Below are positions 1 to 10,417 of a stretch of DNA of 64,000 nucleotides, in pieces. The stretch lies in the NCBI RefSeq assembly GCF_019285735.1, contig NZ_CP079107.1, positions 806,001 through 870,000 on the forward strand. Direction: 5' to 3'. Made by a program: the position numbers and the translations under genes. Each line of letters begins with the position of its first letter. Position 1 is the stretch's first letter. Under the pieces are notes generated by a model. It saw only the letters and a program-made list of their open reading frames with translations. It did no database searches and was not told the DNA's origin. Source of the stretch: Paeniglutamicibacter sp. Y32M11. Its GTDB lineage: Bacteria > Actinomycetota > Actinomycetes > Actinomycetales > Micrococcaceae.

Positions 1-1086
1 GCGAGCCAACTCCATGGTCAGTTCCCCGTCGGGTGCATGTTTTGAAAAGTTGATGAGGACCTCGTTGATGCTCAGATACAGCGTTGCCTGGACTAGTGCA
101 TGGGCAATCACATCGCGTGGTGCAAGGTGATTGTTATAGGTGATGTTGAGGCCGGTGCCGCTGTAGGTCTGGATAAGTGCTGGCACATCTGCAAGGGTTC
201 CGGCCGGCTCCAGCGGAACTCCGTCATGGAGTAAACGAATCATCGTCCTGAGTTCTTCGATTCCCTGCACGCTCTGCGCGCGGATCTGTTCCATGGCTCG
301 ATCGTTGAGCGCCGTATTCTGCGGAGCATTTAATGCCGCGCCACTTTGCAGAGCGATGGCGGAGAGCCTGGCCGACAAAACATCATGAACTTCGCGGGCC
401 ATAACGCTTCGTTCCAGAGTCATCAACCGCTCGTGTTCGGCATCTTGGGCCGCCGCACGTGCTGCCGCTGCCTCGGTGACTGCCGCAGCGGTTTTGGCCT
501 CGCTGGATGCGAGCTCACGTGCATGGCGAACATTTGCTGCCCACTGAGCGGGCATGACCAGAGTGAGGGTTGCGGCCAAGCCAAGAGTCACACTGATACC
601 CGCTGACCCGGTGACAAAGTACATCCCCACGGCCAGCAACAGCGTCAGCACCAATGCTCCATGTTCGGTGAGCTTTGACGTTCTTTGACCACCCAGTAAA
701 ACGAGCGTGAAAATGCACTCAAAAATTAGGAAGAATCCACCGGTGCTTCCGATCAGCAACAACACAATGCCAGTGAAAGCCATGACGGCAGCGCACGTTG
801 GCGCATGCCATCTCCGAAGGATGATGGCGAGGCAACCAACGCCGAGTACTACTGGCCACCATCCGCCAAAGATACTGAATCCCCACAGGGCGTCGTTGCT
901 CATCGACAGTGCATGGAGCAACCACGTAATGCCAACGTAGACCAACGCCGGTCCGAGATCCTCGTAACGCATCAAGTGGAAAAGCCGTGGCCGGCCCTTC
1001 GCTGGGGTGTATGTATCGGCTGGCACCCCTTCATCGTCGTACGTCAGCGCGTATTTACCAAGGACTATTCTGGCCCTGTTGTTCAT
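1..1086 (-). CDS. Sensor histidine kinase (HisKA_3 type), 3' end cut by window edge
   Basis: Membrane sensor kinase of a two-component system. Reading leftward from ATG at 1086 the frame is open for 362 codons and runs off the left edge. After a short cytosolic start there are about six hydrophobic segments to residue ~180 (including GITWLLHALSM and LVLTLLLAVGMYF), then an Ala/Glu-rich probable coiled linker. The phosphoacceptor segment MAREVHDVLSARLSAIALQ has its His at residue 234, the NarL-type kinase arrangement. The ATPase domain begins with an N-box-like NEVLINFSKHA near residue 340; the G boxes lie outside the window. The partner response regulator should be further left and is not visible. 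The signal sensed is unknown. Family is sure from the HisKA_3 motif. Confidence 0.88.
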   Translation of the reverse strand, partial: MNNRARIVLGKYALTYDDEGVPADTYTPAKGRPRLFHLMRYEDLGPALVYVGITWLLHALSMSNDALWGFSIFGGWWPVVLGVGCLAIILRRWHAPTCAAVMAFTGIVLLLIGSTGGFFLIFECIFTLVLLGGQRTSKLTEHGALVLTLLLAVGMYFVTGSAGISVTLGLAATLTLVMPAQWAANVRHARELASSEAKTAAAVTEAAAARAAAQDAEHERLMTLERSVMAREVHDVLSARLSAIALQSGAALNAPQNTALNDRAMEQIRAQSVQGIEELRTMIRLLHDGVPLEPAGTLADVPALIQTYSGTGLNITYNNHLAPRDVIAHALVQATLYLSINEVLINFSKHAPDGELTMELAR

Positions 1087-1222
1087 GGGTTGCCACAGAG
1101 TGGAGTCTTATGGTGGCTCGGTGATGCTGTCCGCAGGCCCAGCAAGTACCGCATATCAGCCGTGGATCCAGCCATCGTGAGGCCCAGATATCTCACGTTT
1201 CCTTGATCGCGGCTGCCCAGAA

Positions 1223-1251
1223 TTGAACGGTCCATCCTACGAAGGTATGAC
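1223..1251 (+). promoter_or_regulatory. Candidate sigma70-type promoter for the GAP-family gene
   Basis: TTGAAC (1223-1228), a 17-nt spacer and TATGAC (1246-1251) are close to the housekeeping consensus. Transcription would start near 1258, about 50 nt before the ATG at 1309. It lies in the 222-nt divergent gap between the histidine kinase and the GAP gene. Pattern match only. Confidence 0.45.
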
Positions 1252-1308
1252 ACCAGATGAGTCGAACGCAGGACGCTGTCTTGTCGCATCGCGGTGGATG
1301 CTTGAGTC

Positions 1309-2133
1309 ATGATGCTAGGAACCGTTGGATTGTTTGCTTCCCTAAGCGTGCTCGCCCTGATCGATGCCACCAGCATTGGAACTCTGGTGATCCCTCTCTG
1401 GCTGGTCCTGCGCGCCAGGAAGCGCGGCGATCTACGTGCCGCCGTGCTTTATTTATGTGTCATAGGTGCCTTCTATCTCGCCATCGGGCTGGCACTGCTG
1501 CGTGGCGTACATTTCTTAGAAGACGTCATCACCGGGTCCTTGGCGCAGTCGCCGGTGATCCGTTGGATGATGCTGGTGCTCGGGGGAGTCATGCTCATCT
1601 GGGCGATCTGTAAAAACCCTCGGAAGCAGGATCAGGGGGCGCAGGGCATCATGGCGCCCACGAGCGGGCGGGTCGCATCATCAGGTTCCACGCTGGCAAG
1701 CGAGCCTCACGGCAGTGCCGCCACGGAGTTTCCGAAAGCTGAAGGGCGATGGGCGCGGCGAATCGATACGGCACTCGGTAGTACGTGGGGAATCGTTGGA
1801 CTGGGAATCACCGCAGGTCTCTTGGAACTGCCCACCATGCTGCCGTACCTCGGCGCCATGGGCCTCCTGGCTCAGAGCTCGTACGGCTTAGCAGCCCAAG
1901 CCGGGCTATTGACCGCCTACTGCCTGGTGATGCTCATTCCTGGGTTCCTTGCCATTGGTGTACGGGCCGCCGCCGGTGAGCGCCTACAAGGACCATTGGA
2001 CAGGCTGTCGTCGTGGCTTACTCGCGCCTCGGGCGAGACGTTGCTTTGGGTTGTGGGAATCGTGGGCTTCCTGATGGCACGCTCATCTCTGGGATTTCTG
2101 TTTCCGGCGGCGGCGTGGAACCCGTTCAAATAG
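1309..2133 (+). CDS. GAP-family (Sap-like) polytopic membrane protein
   Basis: Integral membrane protein of 274 residues with about six hydrophobic helices in two groups of three, split by a hydrophilic loop at residues ~105-150. It resembles the GAP / sulfolipid-1-addressing (Sap) family of actinobacteria: the N-terminus combines a small-residue helix with the DATSIGTLVIPL segment, and the second half begins GITAGLLELPTMLPYLGAMG. Members of the family are linked to export of cell-envelope lipids or glycolipids in mycobacteria, but no substrate can be read from this sequence. ATG ATG at 1309/1312 gives two possible starts. It is divergent from the kinase, which might control it; that is inference. 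Confidence 0.7.
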   Translation: MMLGTVGLFASLSVLALIDATSIGTLVIPLWLVLRARKRGDLRAAVLYLCVIGAFYLAIGLALLRGVHFLEDVITGSLAQSPVIRWMMLVLGGVMLIWAICKNPRKQDQGAQGIMAPTSGRVASSGSTLASEPHGSAATEFPKAEGRWARRIDTALGSTWGIVGLGITAGLLELPTMLPYLGAMGLLAQSSYGLAAQAGLLTAYCLVMLIPGFLAIGVRAAAGERLQGPLDRLSSWLTRASGETLLWVVGIVGFLMARSSLGFLFPAAAWNPFK

Positions 2134-2279
2134 TGACCGGCGGTGAATGGAACGAACGTCCCTTTCGCCGGCTGTTCGCTGCTCATTATTCTCACGGTGG
2201 GCCGCGCGGCAATTAAGCTAACAATCGCAATTCTTACGCGAATTCGGTCCAGCCCGCGAGCATTTGAGAGAATGGATTC

Positions 2280-2801
2280 ATGGAACCCCTTGGTAGTAGC
2301 TCGGCCCCCGCGCAGGGCAAAAAAATCACTCTCAACGCATCGACGCTTTCGCTGGCCGTCATGGTCACGATCTTCTTGGTTGCTGTGGTCTTCGCCGCGA
2401 ACCAAAACGACGTTATTGGTTGGCTCGTCGTGGTGATTTCCCTGGGCTGGCTCTTGCTTTCTGCCTTCTTGGTCTTTGGTCTAAAGCGTGGCGCAGCAAA
2501 AATGACGACCCAGCTCAAGGCCGCCACCGCTGCAGCCGCATCCCGCGGACAGGGTGGTGCCACCAGCCCCGTCACGGTTGACGAGGCAACACGCAACCGC
2601 GATCTGAAACTCGACCACTCGTTCAAGATCATTCAGGTGCAGACCAAGGTTGTGAATGAGTACCGCGTGCAAGAAGGTGCCGAGGCAGCAGGCATGGTGG
2701 CCCGCGCCCTGGAGACCATTGAGATCACGGCCTCCAACGCCCGCGACATGATGAAGCCATCGGGCCGCAGCGAGCCAATGACTGGCGAAGTTATCGACTA
2801 G
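2280..2801 (+). CDS. Uncharacterised protein with two membrane helices
   Basis: A 173-residue protein of unknown function. Two adjacent hydrophobic helices (about residues 25-45 and 48-68) form a hairpin followed by a soluble Ala-rich tail with a possible amphipathic helix (DHSFKIIQVQTKVVNEY). Similar small proteins occur beside exonuclease III in Arthrobacter-like genomes as far as I recall, but I cannot assign a family. The ATG at 2280 is preceded by a GAGAATGG purine stretch. It stands alone: 146 nt separate it from the upstream gene and 81 nt from xth. Confidence 0.6.
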   Translation: MEPLGSSSAPAQGKKITLNASTLSLAVMVTIFLVAVVFAANQNDVIGWLVVVISLGWLLLSAFLVFGLKRGAAKMTTQLKAATAAAASRGQGGATSPVTVDEATRNRDLKLDHSFKIIQVQTKVVNEYRVQEGAEAAGMVARALETIEITASNARDMMKPSGRSEPMTGEVID

Positions 2802-2882
2802 TTCGGCACCGTTTCGTCACTCTGGCGACACCCCGGCAACGTAGCCGTGAAGCCTTAGACAACTATCTGTAAGGTTGATGGC

Positions 2883-4776
<1,894 letters not shown>

Positions 4777-4778
4777 CC

Positions 4779-5336
4779 ATGGGCACCGAGGCAGGGCAAC
4801 AGACTCCCAGCGACGCCGCATCAGCGACGGCGCTGGGGGTCGTCATCGAGATCCCTGCCCCGCTTGAGGACTCACTGCGGAGCTGGCGCCAGCGCTACGG
4901 TGGGGAAAAATCTGCCCTCATCGCCCCGCATATCACCCTGGTCTCCGGCTACACCACCGACTGGGCTGCTGCGGTTAAGCACGTACATCGGGTAGCTGCC
5001 GAGGCCTCGAGATTTACCGTGCACCTGCACGGCACCGGGACTTTTAGGCCCATCAATCCGGTGGTGTACTTGAACGTCAAGGAAGGCGCGGAGGTATGTG
5101 AAGGGCTGCACGCGGCGCTGGTTGCCGGCCCCATTGAGCACGAGGTCAGCTATGGATACCACCCACATCTGACGATCGCCCACGAGGTCGACGAAGCGGC
5201 AATGGATCTGGCACAAGAAGAATTGAGCGACGAATCCTTGAGCTTCACCGTTGATTCCATTGGCCTCTTTGGCCTTGATGCCAGTGGTGCATGGGCACTG
5301 CGCGAGGAGCTGGGCCTTGGCGGGCCGGCGAACTAA
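4779..5336 (+). CDS. 2'-5' RNA ligase / cyclic phosphodiesterase-family protein
   Basis: Member of the 2H phosphoesterase superfamily. The two defining His-x-Thr motifs are both present: HITLVSGY near residue 50 and HPHLTIAHE near residue 127. In a 185-residue protein they would form the symmetric active site acting on 2',3'-cyclic or 2'-5' phosphodiester bonds. The first ~25 residues are variable. The physiological substrate is not known for such actinobacterial members, so a specific ligase activity should not be assumed. ATG at 4779 lies 2 nt after the trpS stop; the 3' end overlaps the YihY start by 20 nt, pointing to translational coupling. Confidence 0.8.
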   Translation: MGTEAGQQTPSDAASATALGVVIEIPAPLEDSLRSWRQRYGGEKSALIAPHITLVSGYTTDWAAAVKHVHRVAAEASRFTVHLHGTGTFRPINPVVYLNVKEGAEVCEGLHAALVAGPIEHEVSYGYHPHLTIAHEVDEAAMDLAQEELSDESLSFTVDSIGLFGLDASGAWALREELGLGGPAN

Positions 5337-6474
5337 GCAGGCCACCGAGCCCGACTGGGACGTAGCGTCGGACGGACTCGCACTCGAGGACTCCAACACC
5401 ACTACTATTGACCCCGTTGCTGCCGAGCTGGGCACGCGGGCACCGGGCTTGGTGGCTCGACGATTTATTGGCGCGCCCGTGGTGGCCCCGCCATCTCCAC
5501 TGGACCCTCGAGCCCTTGACTCCTTTATTCGAGTTAAGGCCCAAGAACTTTATATGGCCCGCGCCTCGGGATCTTCATGGCAGCGAATCAAGGCCTTCTT
5601 CATCCTGCTTACGGCCAAAAGCTATGCGCTGTACCCAATGCGCGTGTGGAACTTGTATGTCAGACGCCGCGGTCCGCTGTTGGCGGCCGGCGGCGCTTAC
5701 CGCATGTTCTTCTCCATTGCCGCGATGTTGGTCGCGGGCTTTTCTCTCTTGGGCATCTTTGCCGCGGACAACCCGGTGCTGCGCGATGGCATCATCAACA
5801 TGGTCGCCGCGAGTACACCGGGACTCATCAACACCGGGCACGGTGGTTTAGCTAGGCCCGAAGATCTTCTGGGGCTTGGCGGCTTTGGGCTGACCCTGAT
5901 GATTTCGGTGGGAGCCTTAATCTTTACTTCGCTGGGCTGGCTGGCGGGGTTGCGCGAGGGCATTCGCACCATTTTCGGATTGCACCGCGACCGCTCTAAC
6001 CCCGTCATCTCCAAGCTGCGTGATGCGTTGTTATTGCTGCTCTTGGCTGTGGCCCTGGTGACATCCAGTGCGTTGGCCGTCGTCTCATCCTCAATGATCG
6101 ATTCACTGGGACACTTGTTGAATCTCGGTGGCTGGTGGACCAGCGCGTTGAGTCGGGTTGGTTTTATCGTGGCAATGTTTGCCTTGGACTGCGCCACCGC
6201 CTGGGTCCTGTTGCGGGTCGCCTCGCGGGCCAAGATCATTGATGGGGGACTGGTGGCCGGTGTGCTTCTGGCAGGGGCCGGGGCCACGGTACTGCGCTTC
6301 CTCTCGGCCACGCTCCTGGCCTCACTGACCAATAACGTGGTCCTGGCGCCCTTCGCGGTGATCCTAGGACTCTTTGTCTGGTTCAACCTGCTGGGCCAGA
6401 CATACTTGCTTTCAGCCTCGATCGTGGCTGTGCGGTCGGCAGACGTTCAGCGACTGCGAGCCAAGCGCAACTAG
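5317..6474 (+). CDS. YihY/BrkB-family inner membrane protein
   Basis: Polytopic membrane protein, 385 residues from the chosen start, with a hydrophilic N-terminal ~110 residues and six hydrophobic segments. Family landmarks are the YRMFFSIAAML first helix and the LFVWFNLLGQTYLLSASI last helix. Despite older names (ribonuclease BN, virulence factor BrkB) its role is unknown; a transporter-like function is a guess. The frame is open back to 5251, but TTG at 5317 has a good GAGGAG ribosome-binding site at 5304-5309, 7 nt upstream, while no upstream start has one. The region upstream of 5317 is C-terminal coding sequence of the 2'-5' ligase in another frame. Confidence 0.85.
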   Translation: MAGRRTKQATEPDWDVASDGLALEDSNTTTIDPVAAELGTRAPGLVARRFIGAPVVAPPSPLDPRALDSFIRVKAQELYMARASGSSWQRIKAFFILLTAKSYALYPMRVWNLYVRRRGPLLAAGGAYRMFFSIAAMLVAGFSLLGIFAADNPVLRDGIINMVAASTPGLINTGHGGLARPEDLLGLGGFGLTLMISVGALIFTSLGWLAGLREGIRTIFGLHRDRSNPVISKLRDALLLLLLAVALVTSSALAVVSSSMIDSLGHLLNLGGWWTSALSRVGFIVAMFALDCATAWVLLRVASRAKIIDGGLVAGVLLAGAGATVLRFLSATLLASLTNNVVLAPFAVILGLFVWFNLLGQTYLLSASIVAVRSADVQRLRAKRN

Positions 6475-6644
6475 GCGCGCCCATCGATCGGCGCGGCCGG
6501 TTCAGTCGTGCCCTGAGGTGGCCACTGGCGCCCTAAAGACAAGATCATTTCTGCAGCACCGCGATGCAGCGAGGTCTTTTCCACTTCCTCACCCGGTTCC
6601 CCGACCAAGTCCCCACGAAAGGGGCGGGAATACTGGTTAAAGCA

Positions 6645-6682
6645 GTGTGGTCCGGTTTCCCCCAAGGGAATCCGGACCACAC
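6645..6682. terminator. Hairpin between convergent yihY and sdhB
   Basis: Perfect 11-bp inverted repeat, GTGTGGTCCGG (6645-6655) and CCGGACCACAC (6672-6682), with a 16-nt loop. It lies 17 nt past the sdhB stop and 170 nt past the YihY stop, where both converging transcripts would end. There is no clear T-run. The rest of 6475-6699 shows nothing I can assign. Confidence 0.6.
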
Positions 6683-6699
6683 TAGGGTCTAGATAGAAA

Positions 6700-7482
6700 C
6701 TAGATGGAGCGAGCCAAGATGGCCTGCTTGACCTCGGCAATTGCCTGGGTCACCTGGATGCCACGCGGGCATGCTTCGGTGCAGTTGAAGGTCGTGCGGC
6801 AGCGCCACACACCTTCCTTGTCATTGAGGATCTCCAAACGCATATCCCCTGCATCGTCGCGCGAGTCGAAGATGAAGCGGTGAGCGTTGACGATTGCTGC
6901 CGGGCCGAAGTACTGACCATCGGTCCAGAAGACCGGGCAGGAAGAGGTGCACGCGGCGCAGAGGATGCACTTGGTGGTGTCCTCGAACTTGGCGTGGTCC
7001 TCTGCCGACTGGTAGCGCTCCGCCGAAGGCTCGTGGCTCTTGTTGATCAAGAACGGCATGATCTCGCGGTAGGACTGGAAGAACGGCTCCATGTCAACGA
7101 TGAGGTCCTTTTCAAGGGGCAGGCCCTTGATGGCTTCAACGGTGATCGGCTTGGAGTGATCCAGGTCCTTGAGCAGGGTCTTGCAGGCCAGACGGTTGCG
7201 ACCGTTGATGCGCATGGCATCGGAGCCGCAAACGCCGTGGGCGCAAGAGCGGCGGAATGACAGCGAGCCGTCGTGGTCCCACTTGACCTTGTGCAAGGCA
7301 TCGAGCACACGGTCGGTGCCGTACATGGTCAGCTCAAAGTCTTCCCAGTACGCGTCTGCGGTGGTCTCCGGCAGGTACCGGCGAACGCGCAAGGTGATGT
7401 TGAACTGCGGGATTTCTCCGCCGCCGCCAACGCCTGGCTTCAGCTCAATCTTCGATGCTGGTTCCGGAAGTTCCGTGCTCAT
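6700..7482 (-). CDS. sdhB: Succinate dehydrogenase iron-sulfur subunit
   Basis: Electron-transfer subunit of complex II, passing electrons from SdhA FAD to the quinone site. Its 260 residues carry the three Fe-S centres in the usual order: [2Fe-2S] in CAHGVCGSDAMRINGRN with a further Cys in LACKTLL (~80-100), [4Fe-4S] in CILCAACTSSCP (~173-184) and [3Fe-4S] in CTEACPRGIQVTQAI (~233-247). ATG at 7482 shares its A with the sdhA stop (TAATG), so translation is coupled. It is the last gene of sdhCDAB and is followed by the hairpin at 6645-6682. Confidence 0.97.
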   Translation of the reverse strand: MSTELPEPASKIELKPGVGGGGEIPQFNITLRVRRYLPETTADAYWEDFELTMYGTDRVLDALHKVKWDHDGSLSFRRSCAHGVCGSDAMRINGRNRLACKTLLKDLDHSKPITVEAIKGLPLEKDLIVDMEPFFQSYREIMPFLINKSHEPSAERYQSAEDHAKFEDTTKCILCAACTSSCPVFWTDGQYFGPAAIVNAHRFIFDSRDDAGDMRLEILNDKEGVWRCRTTFNCTEACPRGIQVTQAIAEVKQAILARSI

Positions 7483-9269
7483 TAGTACTTACGCTCCATC
7501 GGCTGGTAACGGGTGAAGATAACGGGCTTGGTTTCCATGCGGATACCGGAAATGCCCTCGGTGGATGCCGAATCGTCCTTGTATGACATCGAGTGCTTCA
7601 TGAAGTTCTCGTCGTCGCGGTTCGGGAAATCTTCGCGGTAGTGTCCGCCGCGGGATTCCTTGCGGTACATGGCGGCCGCGGTCATGACCTCGGCCATGTC
7701 CAGCAGGAAGCCAAGTTCAATGGCTTCGAGCAGATCCAAGTTGAAGCGTTTGCCCTTGTCCTGGACGGAAACGTTCTTGTAACGCTCGCGCAGTTCCTCA
7801 ATGACCACCAGTGCACGGTCCATCGAGTCCTTGTCGCGGAACACCTGAACATTGGCATCCATGATTTCCTGCAGTTCCTTACGCAATACTGCAACGCGCT
7901 CGGTACCCGTGGAGGAAAGCATGGCTTCGATCTGGTTGGCCGTGAAGGCTTCCGGATCTTCCGGAAGTTCTACGAACTCGGCGCCCAGTGCATACTTGGC
8001 GGCCGAGATACCTGCACGCTTACCGAACACGTTGATGTCCAGCAGCGAGTTGGTGCCCAGACGGTTTGAACCGTGGACAGAAACGCAGGCAACCTCGCCA
8101 GCGGCGAAGAGACCCGGGATGACGGTGTCGTTGTCCTGGAGGACCTCGGCATCGATGTTCGTGGGAACGCCACCCATGACGTAGTGGGCGGTCGGGAAGA
8201 CCGGCACCGGCTCCGTGTAGGGCTCGACGCCCAGGTAGGTGCGTGCGAACTCGGTGATGTCCGGGAGCTTGGCATCGATGTGAGCCGGCTCCAGGTGGGT
8301 CAGGTCGAGCAGGACGTAGTCCTTGTTCGGGCCGCAACCGCGACCTTCGCGGACCTCATTGGCCATCGACCGGGCGACGATGTCACGCGGTGCGAGGTCC
8401 TTGATGGTCGGTGCGTAGCGCTCCATGAAGCGCTCACCTTCGGAGTTACGAAGAATTGCGCCTTCGCCACGTGCAGCTTCGGAGAGCAGGATACCCAAGC
8501 CGGCAAGACCGGTCGGGTGGAACTGCACGAATTCCATGTCTTCCAGAGGGATGCCCTTACGGAAGGCGATACCCATGCCATCACCGGTGAGGGTGTGCGC
8601 ATTGGAAGTGGTCTTGAAGACCTTGCCGGCGCCGCCGGTAGCAAAGATGACGGACTTGGCCTGGAAAACGTGAAGTTCGCCGGTGGCCAGGTCGTAGGAA
8701 ACAACGCCAGCAACGCGCTTCTGCTTGTAGGCGGTGCCGTCTTCGCGGAAGGCGTCTTCCTCGACGGTGAGCATGTCCAGAACGTAGTACTCGTTGTAGA
8801 ACTCAACGTTGTGCTTGACGCAGTTTTGGTACAGCGTCTGCAGAATCATGTGGCCGGTGCGGTCTGCTGCGTAGCAGGCGCGGCGCACGGCGGCTTTGCC
8901 GTGGTCGCGGGTGTGGCCACCGAAGCGGCGCTGGTCAATCTTGCCTTCGGGGGTTCGGTTGAACGGAAGGCCCATTTTTTCCAGGTCGAGTACCGCGTCA
9001 ATGGCTTCCTTCGCCATGACTTCGGCCGCGTCCTGGTCAACGAGGTAGTCGCCACCCTTGACAGTGTCAAAGGTGTGCCATTCCCAGTTGTCTTCTTCTA
9101 CGTTGGCCAAAGCCGCACACATGCCACCCTGCGCTGCACCGGTGTGCGAACGAGTTGGGTAAAGCTTGGTGAGAACGGCCGTACGTGCGCGCTGGCCGGA
9201 TTCGATGGCTGCGCGCATGCCTGCGCCGCCTGCTCCGACGATCACGACGTCGTACTTGTGTACCTGCAT
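7482..9269 (-). CDS. sdhA: Succinate dehydrogenase flavoprotein subunit
   Basis: Catalytic subunit oxidising succinate to fumarate. 595 residues, usual length. The dinucleotide fold is VVIVGAGGAGMRAAIESG at the N-terminus, the covalent FAD-binding His lies in RSHTGAAQGGM (~42), the substrate loop is HPTGLAGLGILLSEAARGEG (~253-272), and the C-terminal domain has the Arg/His-rich SRGGHYREDFPNRDD. The start is ATG at 9269 with AAGAGAGCATCAGGT upstream. It follows sdhD after 53 nt that contain a small hairpin (9300-9321). Confidence 0.97.
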   Translation of the reverse strand: MQVHKYDVVIVGAGGAGMRAAIESGQRARTAVLTKLYPTRSHTGAAQGGMCAALANVEEDNWEWHTFDTVKGGDYLVDQDAAEVMAKEAIDAVLDLEKMGLPFNRTPEGKIDQRRFGGHTRDHGKAAVRRACYAADRTGHMILQTLYQNCVKHNVEFYNEYYVLDMLTVEEDAFREDGTAYKQKRVAGVVSYDLATGELHVFQAKSVIFATGGAGKVFKTTSNAHTLTGDGMGIAFRKGIPLEDMEFVQFHPTGLAGLGILLSEAARGEGAILRNSEGERFMERYAPTIKDLAPRDIVARSMANEVREGRGCGPNKDYVLLDLTHLEPAHIDAKLPDITEFARTYLGVEPYTEPVPVFPTAHYVMGGVPTNIDAEVLQDNDTVIPGLFAAGEVACVSVHGSNRLGTNSLLDINVFGKRAGISAAKYALGAEFVELPEDPEAFTANQIEAMLSSTGTERVAVLRKELQEIMDANVQVFRDKDSMDRALVVIEELRERYKNVSVQDKGKRFNLDLLEAIELGFLLDMAEVMTAAAMYRKESRGGHYREDFPNRDDENFMKHSMSYKDDSASTEGISGIRMETKPVIFTRYQPMERKY

Positions 9270-9299
9270 ACCTGATGCTCTCTTTTCTTGAATTCGTTA

Positions 9300-9321
9300 C
9301 TTCGGCGAACGGGTGCCGAAG
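9300..9321 (-). promoter_or_regulatory. Small hairpin in the sdhD-sdhA gap
   Basis: CTTCGGC (9300-9306) and GCCGAAG (9315-9321) form a 7-bp stem with an 8-nt loop, 1 nt after the sdhD stop. No T-run follows on the transcribed strand. It could stabilise or process the sdhCD part of the message; a weak attenuator is also possible. Confidence 0.4.
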
Positions 9322-9322
9322 A

Positions 9323-9769
9323 TTACTGGCAGACCGGAAGGGTGCTACCGGGGATGCACGGATCGAAGGTGAAGATCACCAGGGTGCCCAGGACCACAAT
9401 GACGATGGTGGCAACGTAGAGGATGCCCTTGAGCCACGTGCGAGTGGCAGGCTTCTCGGCGTAATCATTGATGATGGTGCGAACACCATTGGTGCCGTGG
9501 AGCATAGCGAGCCAAAGCATCGCCAGGTCCCAGAACTGCCATACCGGATCGGCCCACTTGCCAGCTACAAAGCCAAAGTCGATGGCGTTAATGCCGTCGC
9601 CGAGCATGAGGTTGGAGAAGAGGTGCCCGAAGATCAGAATGACCAGAGCGACACCGGAGAGACGCATGAAGAGCCATGCAACCATTTCGAAGCTGCCGCG
9701 CGAGGTGCGTGCGCGGTTGTACTTCGGATCGATTCGTTGGCTGCGCGGAGCAGCAATATCTGCCGACAT
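9323..9769 (-). CDS. sdhD: Succinate dehydrogenase hydrophobic membrane anchor subunit
   Basis: Membrane anchor of complex II with three predicted helices in 148 residues (about 35-55, 80-100 and 115-137). A His in the first helix (IFGHLFSNLML) and the LHGTNGVRTIINDY motif at the second helix are the expected haem/quinone-site elements. The start is ATG at 9769, 3 nt downstream of the sdhC stop, with purines from the end of sdhC acting as ribosome-binding site (GGAGGTCACT). It sits second in sdhCDAB. The C-terminus ends with two Cys (FDPCIPGSTLPVC), possibly outside the membrane. Confidence 0.92.
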   Translation of the reverse strand: MSADIAAPRSQRIDPKYNRARTSRGSFEMVAWLFMRLSGVALVILIFGHLFSNLMLGDGINAIDFGFVAGKWADPVWQFWDLAMLWLAMLHGTNGVRTIINDYAEKPATRTWLKGILYVATIVIVVLGTLVIFTFDPCIPGSTLPVCQ

Positions 9770-9772
9770 GGC

Positions 9773-10153
9773 TTAGTGACCTCCAAAGGCGAGTGACAGG
9801 TGGCGGATCGAGAATGCCAACATGGTGATGACCCACAGGGCCAAAACGCCCCAAAGCATCTGGCGGTGGTACTTTGTTCCCGACTTCCAGAAGTCAACCA
9901 GGATCAGGCGCAAGCCATTGAACGCGTGGAAGACGATGGCGGCGACCAGAGCGGTTTCGCCCAGTGCCATCAGCGGGTTCTTGTAGGTACCCATGATGGC
10001 GTCATAAGCGCCCGGGGAAACCCGGACCAATGACGTATCCAACACGTGCACCAAAAGGAATAAGAATATTACGACACCCGTTACGCGGTGTCCTACCCAA
10101 GACCACATGCCTTCATGGCCGCGGTAGAGGGTGCCTGACGAAGTCTTCGACAC
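9773..10153 (-). CDS. sdhC: Succinate dehydrogenase cytochrome b556 subunit
   Basis: Cytochrome b anchor subunit of complex II. The N-terminal RGHEGMWSWVGHRVTG is the typical SdhC quinone-site region (Ser/His/Arg), and VFHAFNGLRLILVDF in the second of three helices holds the likely haem-ligand His. The frame opens at ATG 10168, but that ATG is inside a GGAGG box (10162-10166); the box is 8 nt from GTG at 10153, so GTG is taken as the start, giving 126 residues. It is the first gene of sdhCDAB. The upstream 264-nt divergent gap to manC would hold both promoters; TAAGAT on the minus strand is one possible -10. Confidence 0.92.
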   Translation of the reverse strand: MSKTSSGTLYRGHEGMWSWVGHRVTGVVIFLFLLVHVLDTSLVRVSPGAYDAIMGTYKNPLMALGETALVAAIVFHAFNGLRLILVDFWKSGTKYHRQMLWGVLALWVITMLAFSIRHLSLAFGGH

Positions 10154-10417
10154 TGAATTAACCTCCATGACTCACAAGGGCGCATGTGTATCTTCCACAC
10201 AAAAATTGACGCCGTAGTGCGAGCGTTCCTTGCCCGATCTTAGACCACCATAGGTAGGCATGCCCATTCATTGCGGCAAGCCTGTGAGTAGGGTCACGAG
10301 ATGAGGGCATTAATTGCCTAAATATCCATGAAATCAGCGAAATACAAAAGGTTTAAGTACCCTATTTTCAATGGGGCAATCGGGCATTGTTCGGTTTCAT
10401 CCACTAGCCTTAGTCGG

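Noticed and set aside
1257-1613. 118-codon frame overlapping the GAP gene start
   Set aside because: Arg/His-rich product, out of frame with the hydrophobic GAP protein whose periodicity and promoter spacing fit better.
8073-9275. 400-codon open frame on the plus strand opposite sdhA
   Set aside because: It is antisense to a clearly conserved sdhA and mirrors its codon periodicity. High-GC genes often leave the opposite frame open. The translation has no recognisable domain.
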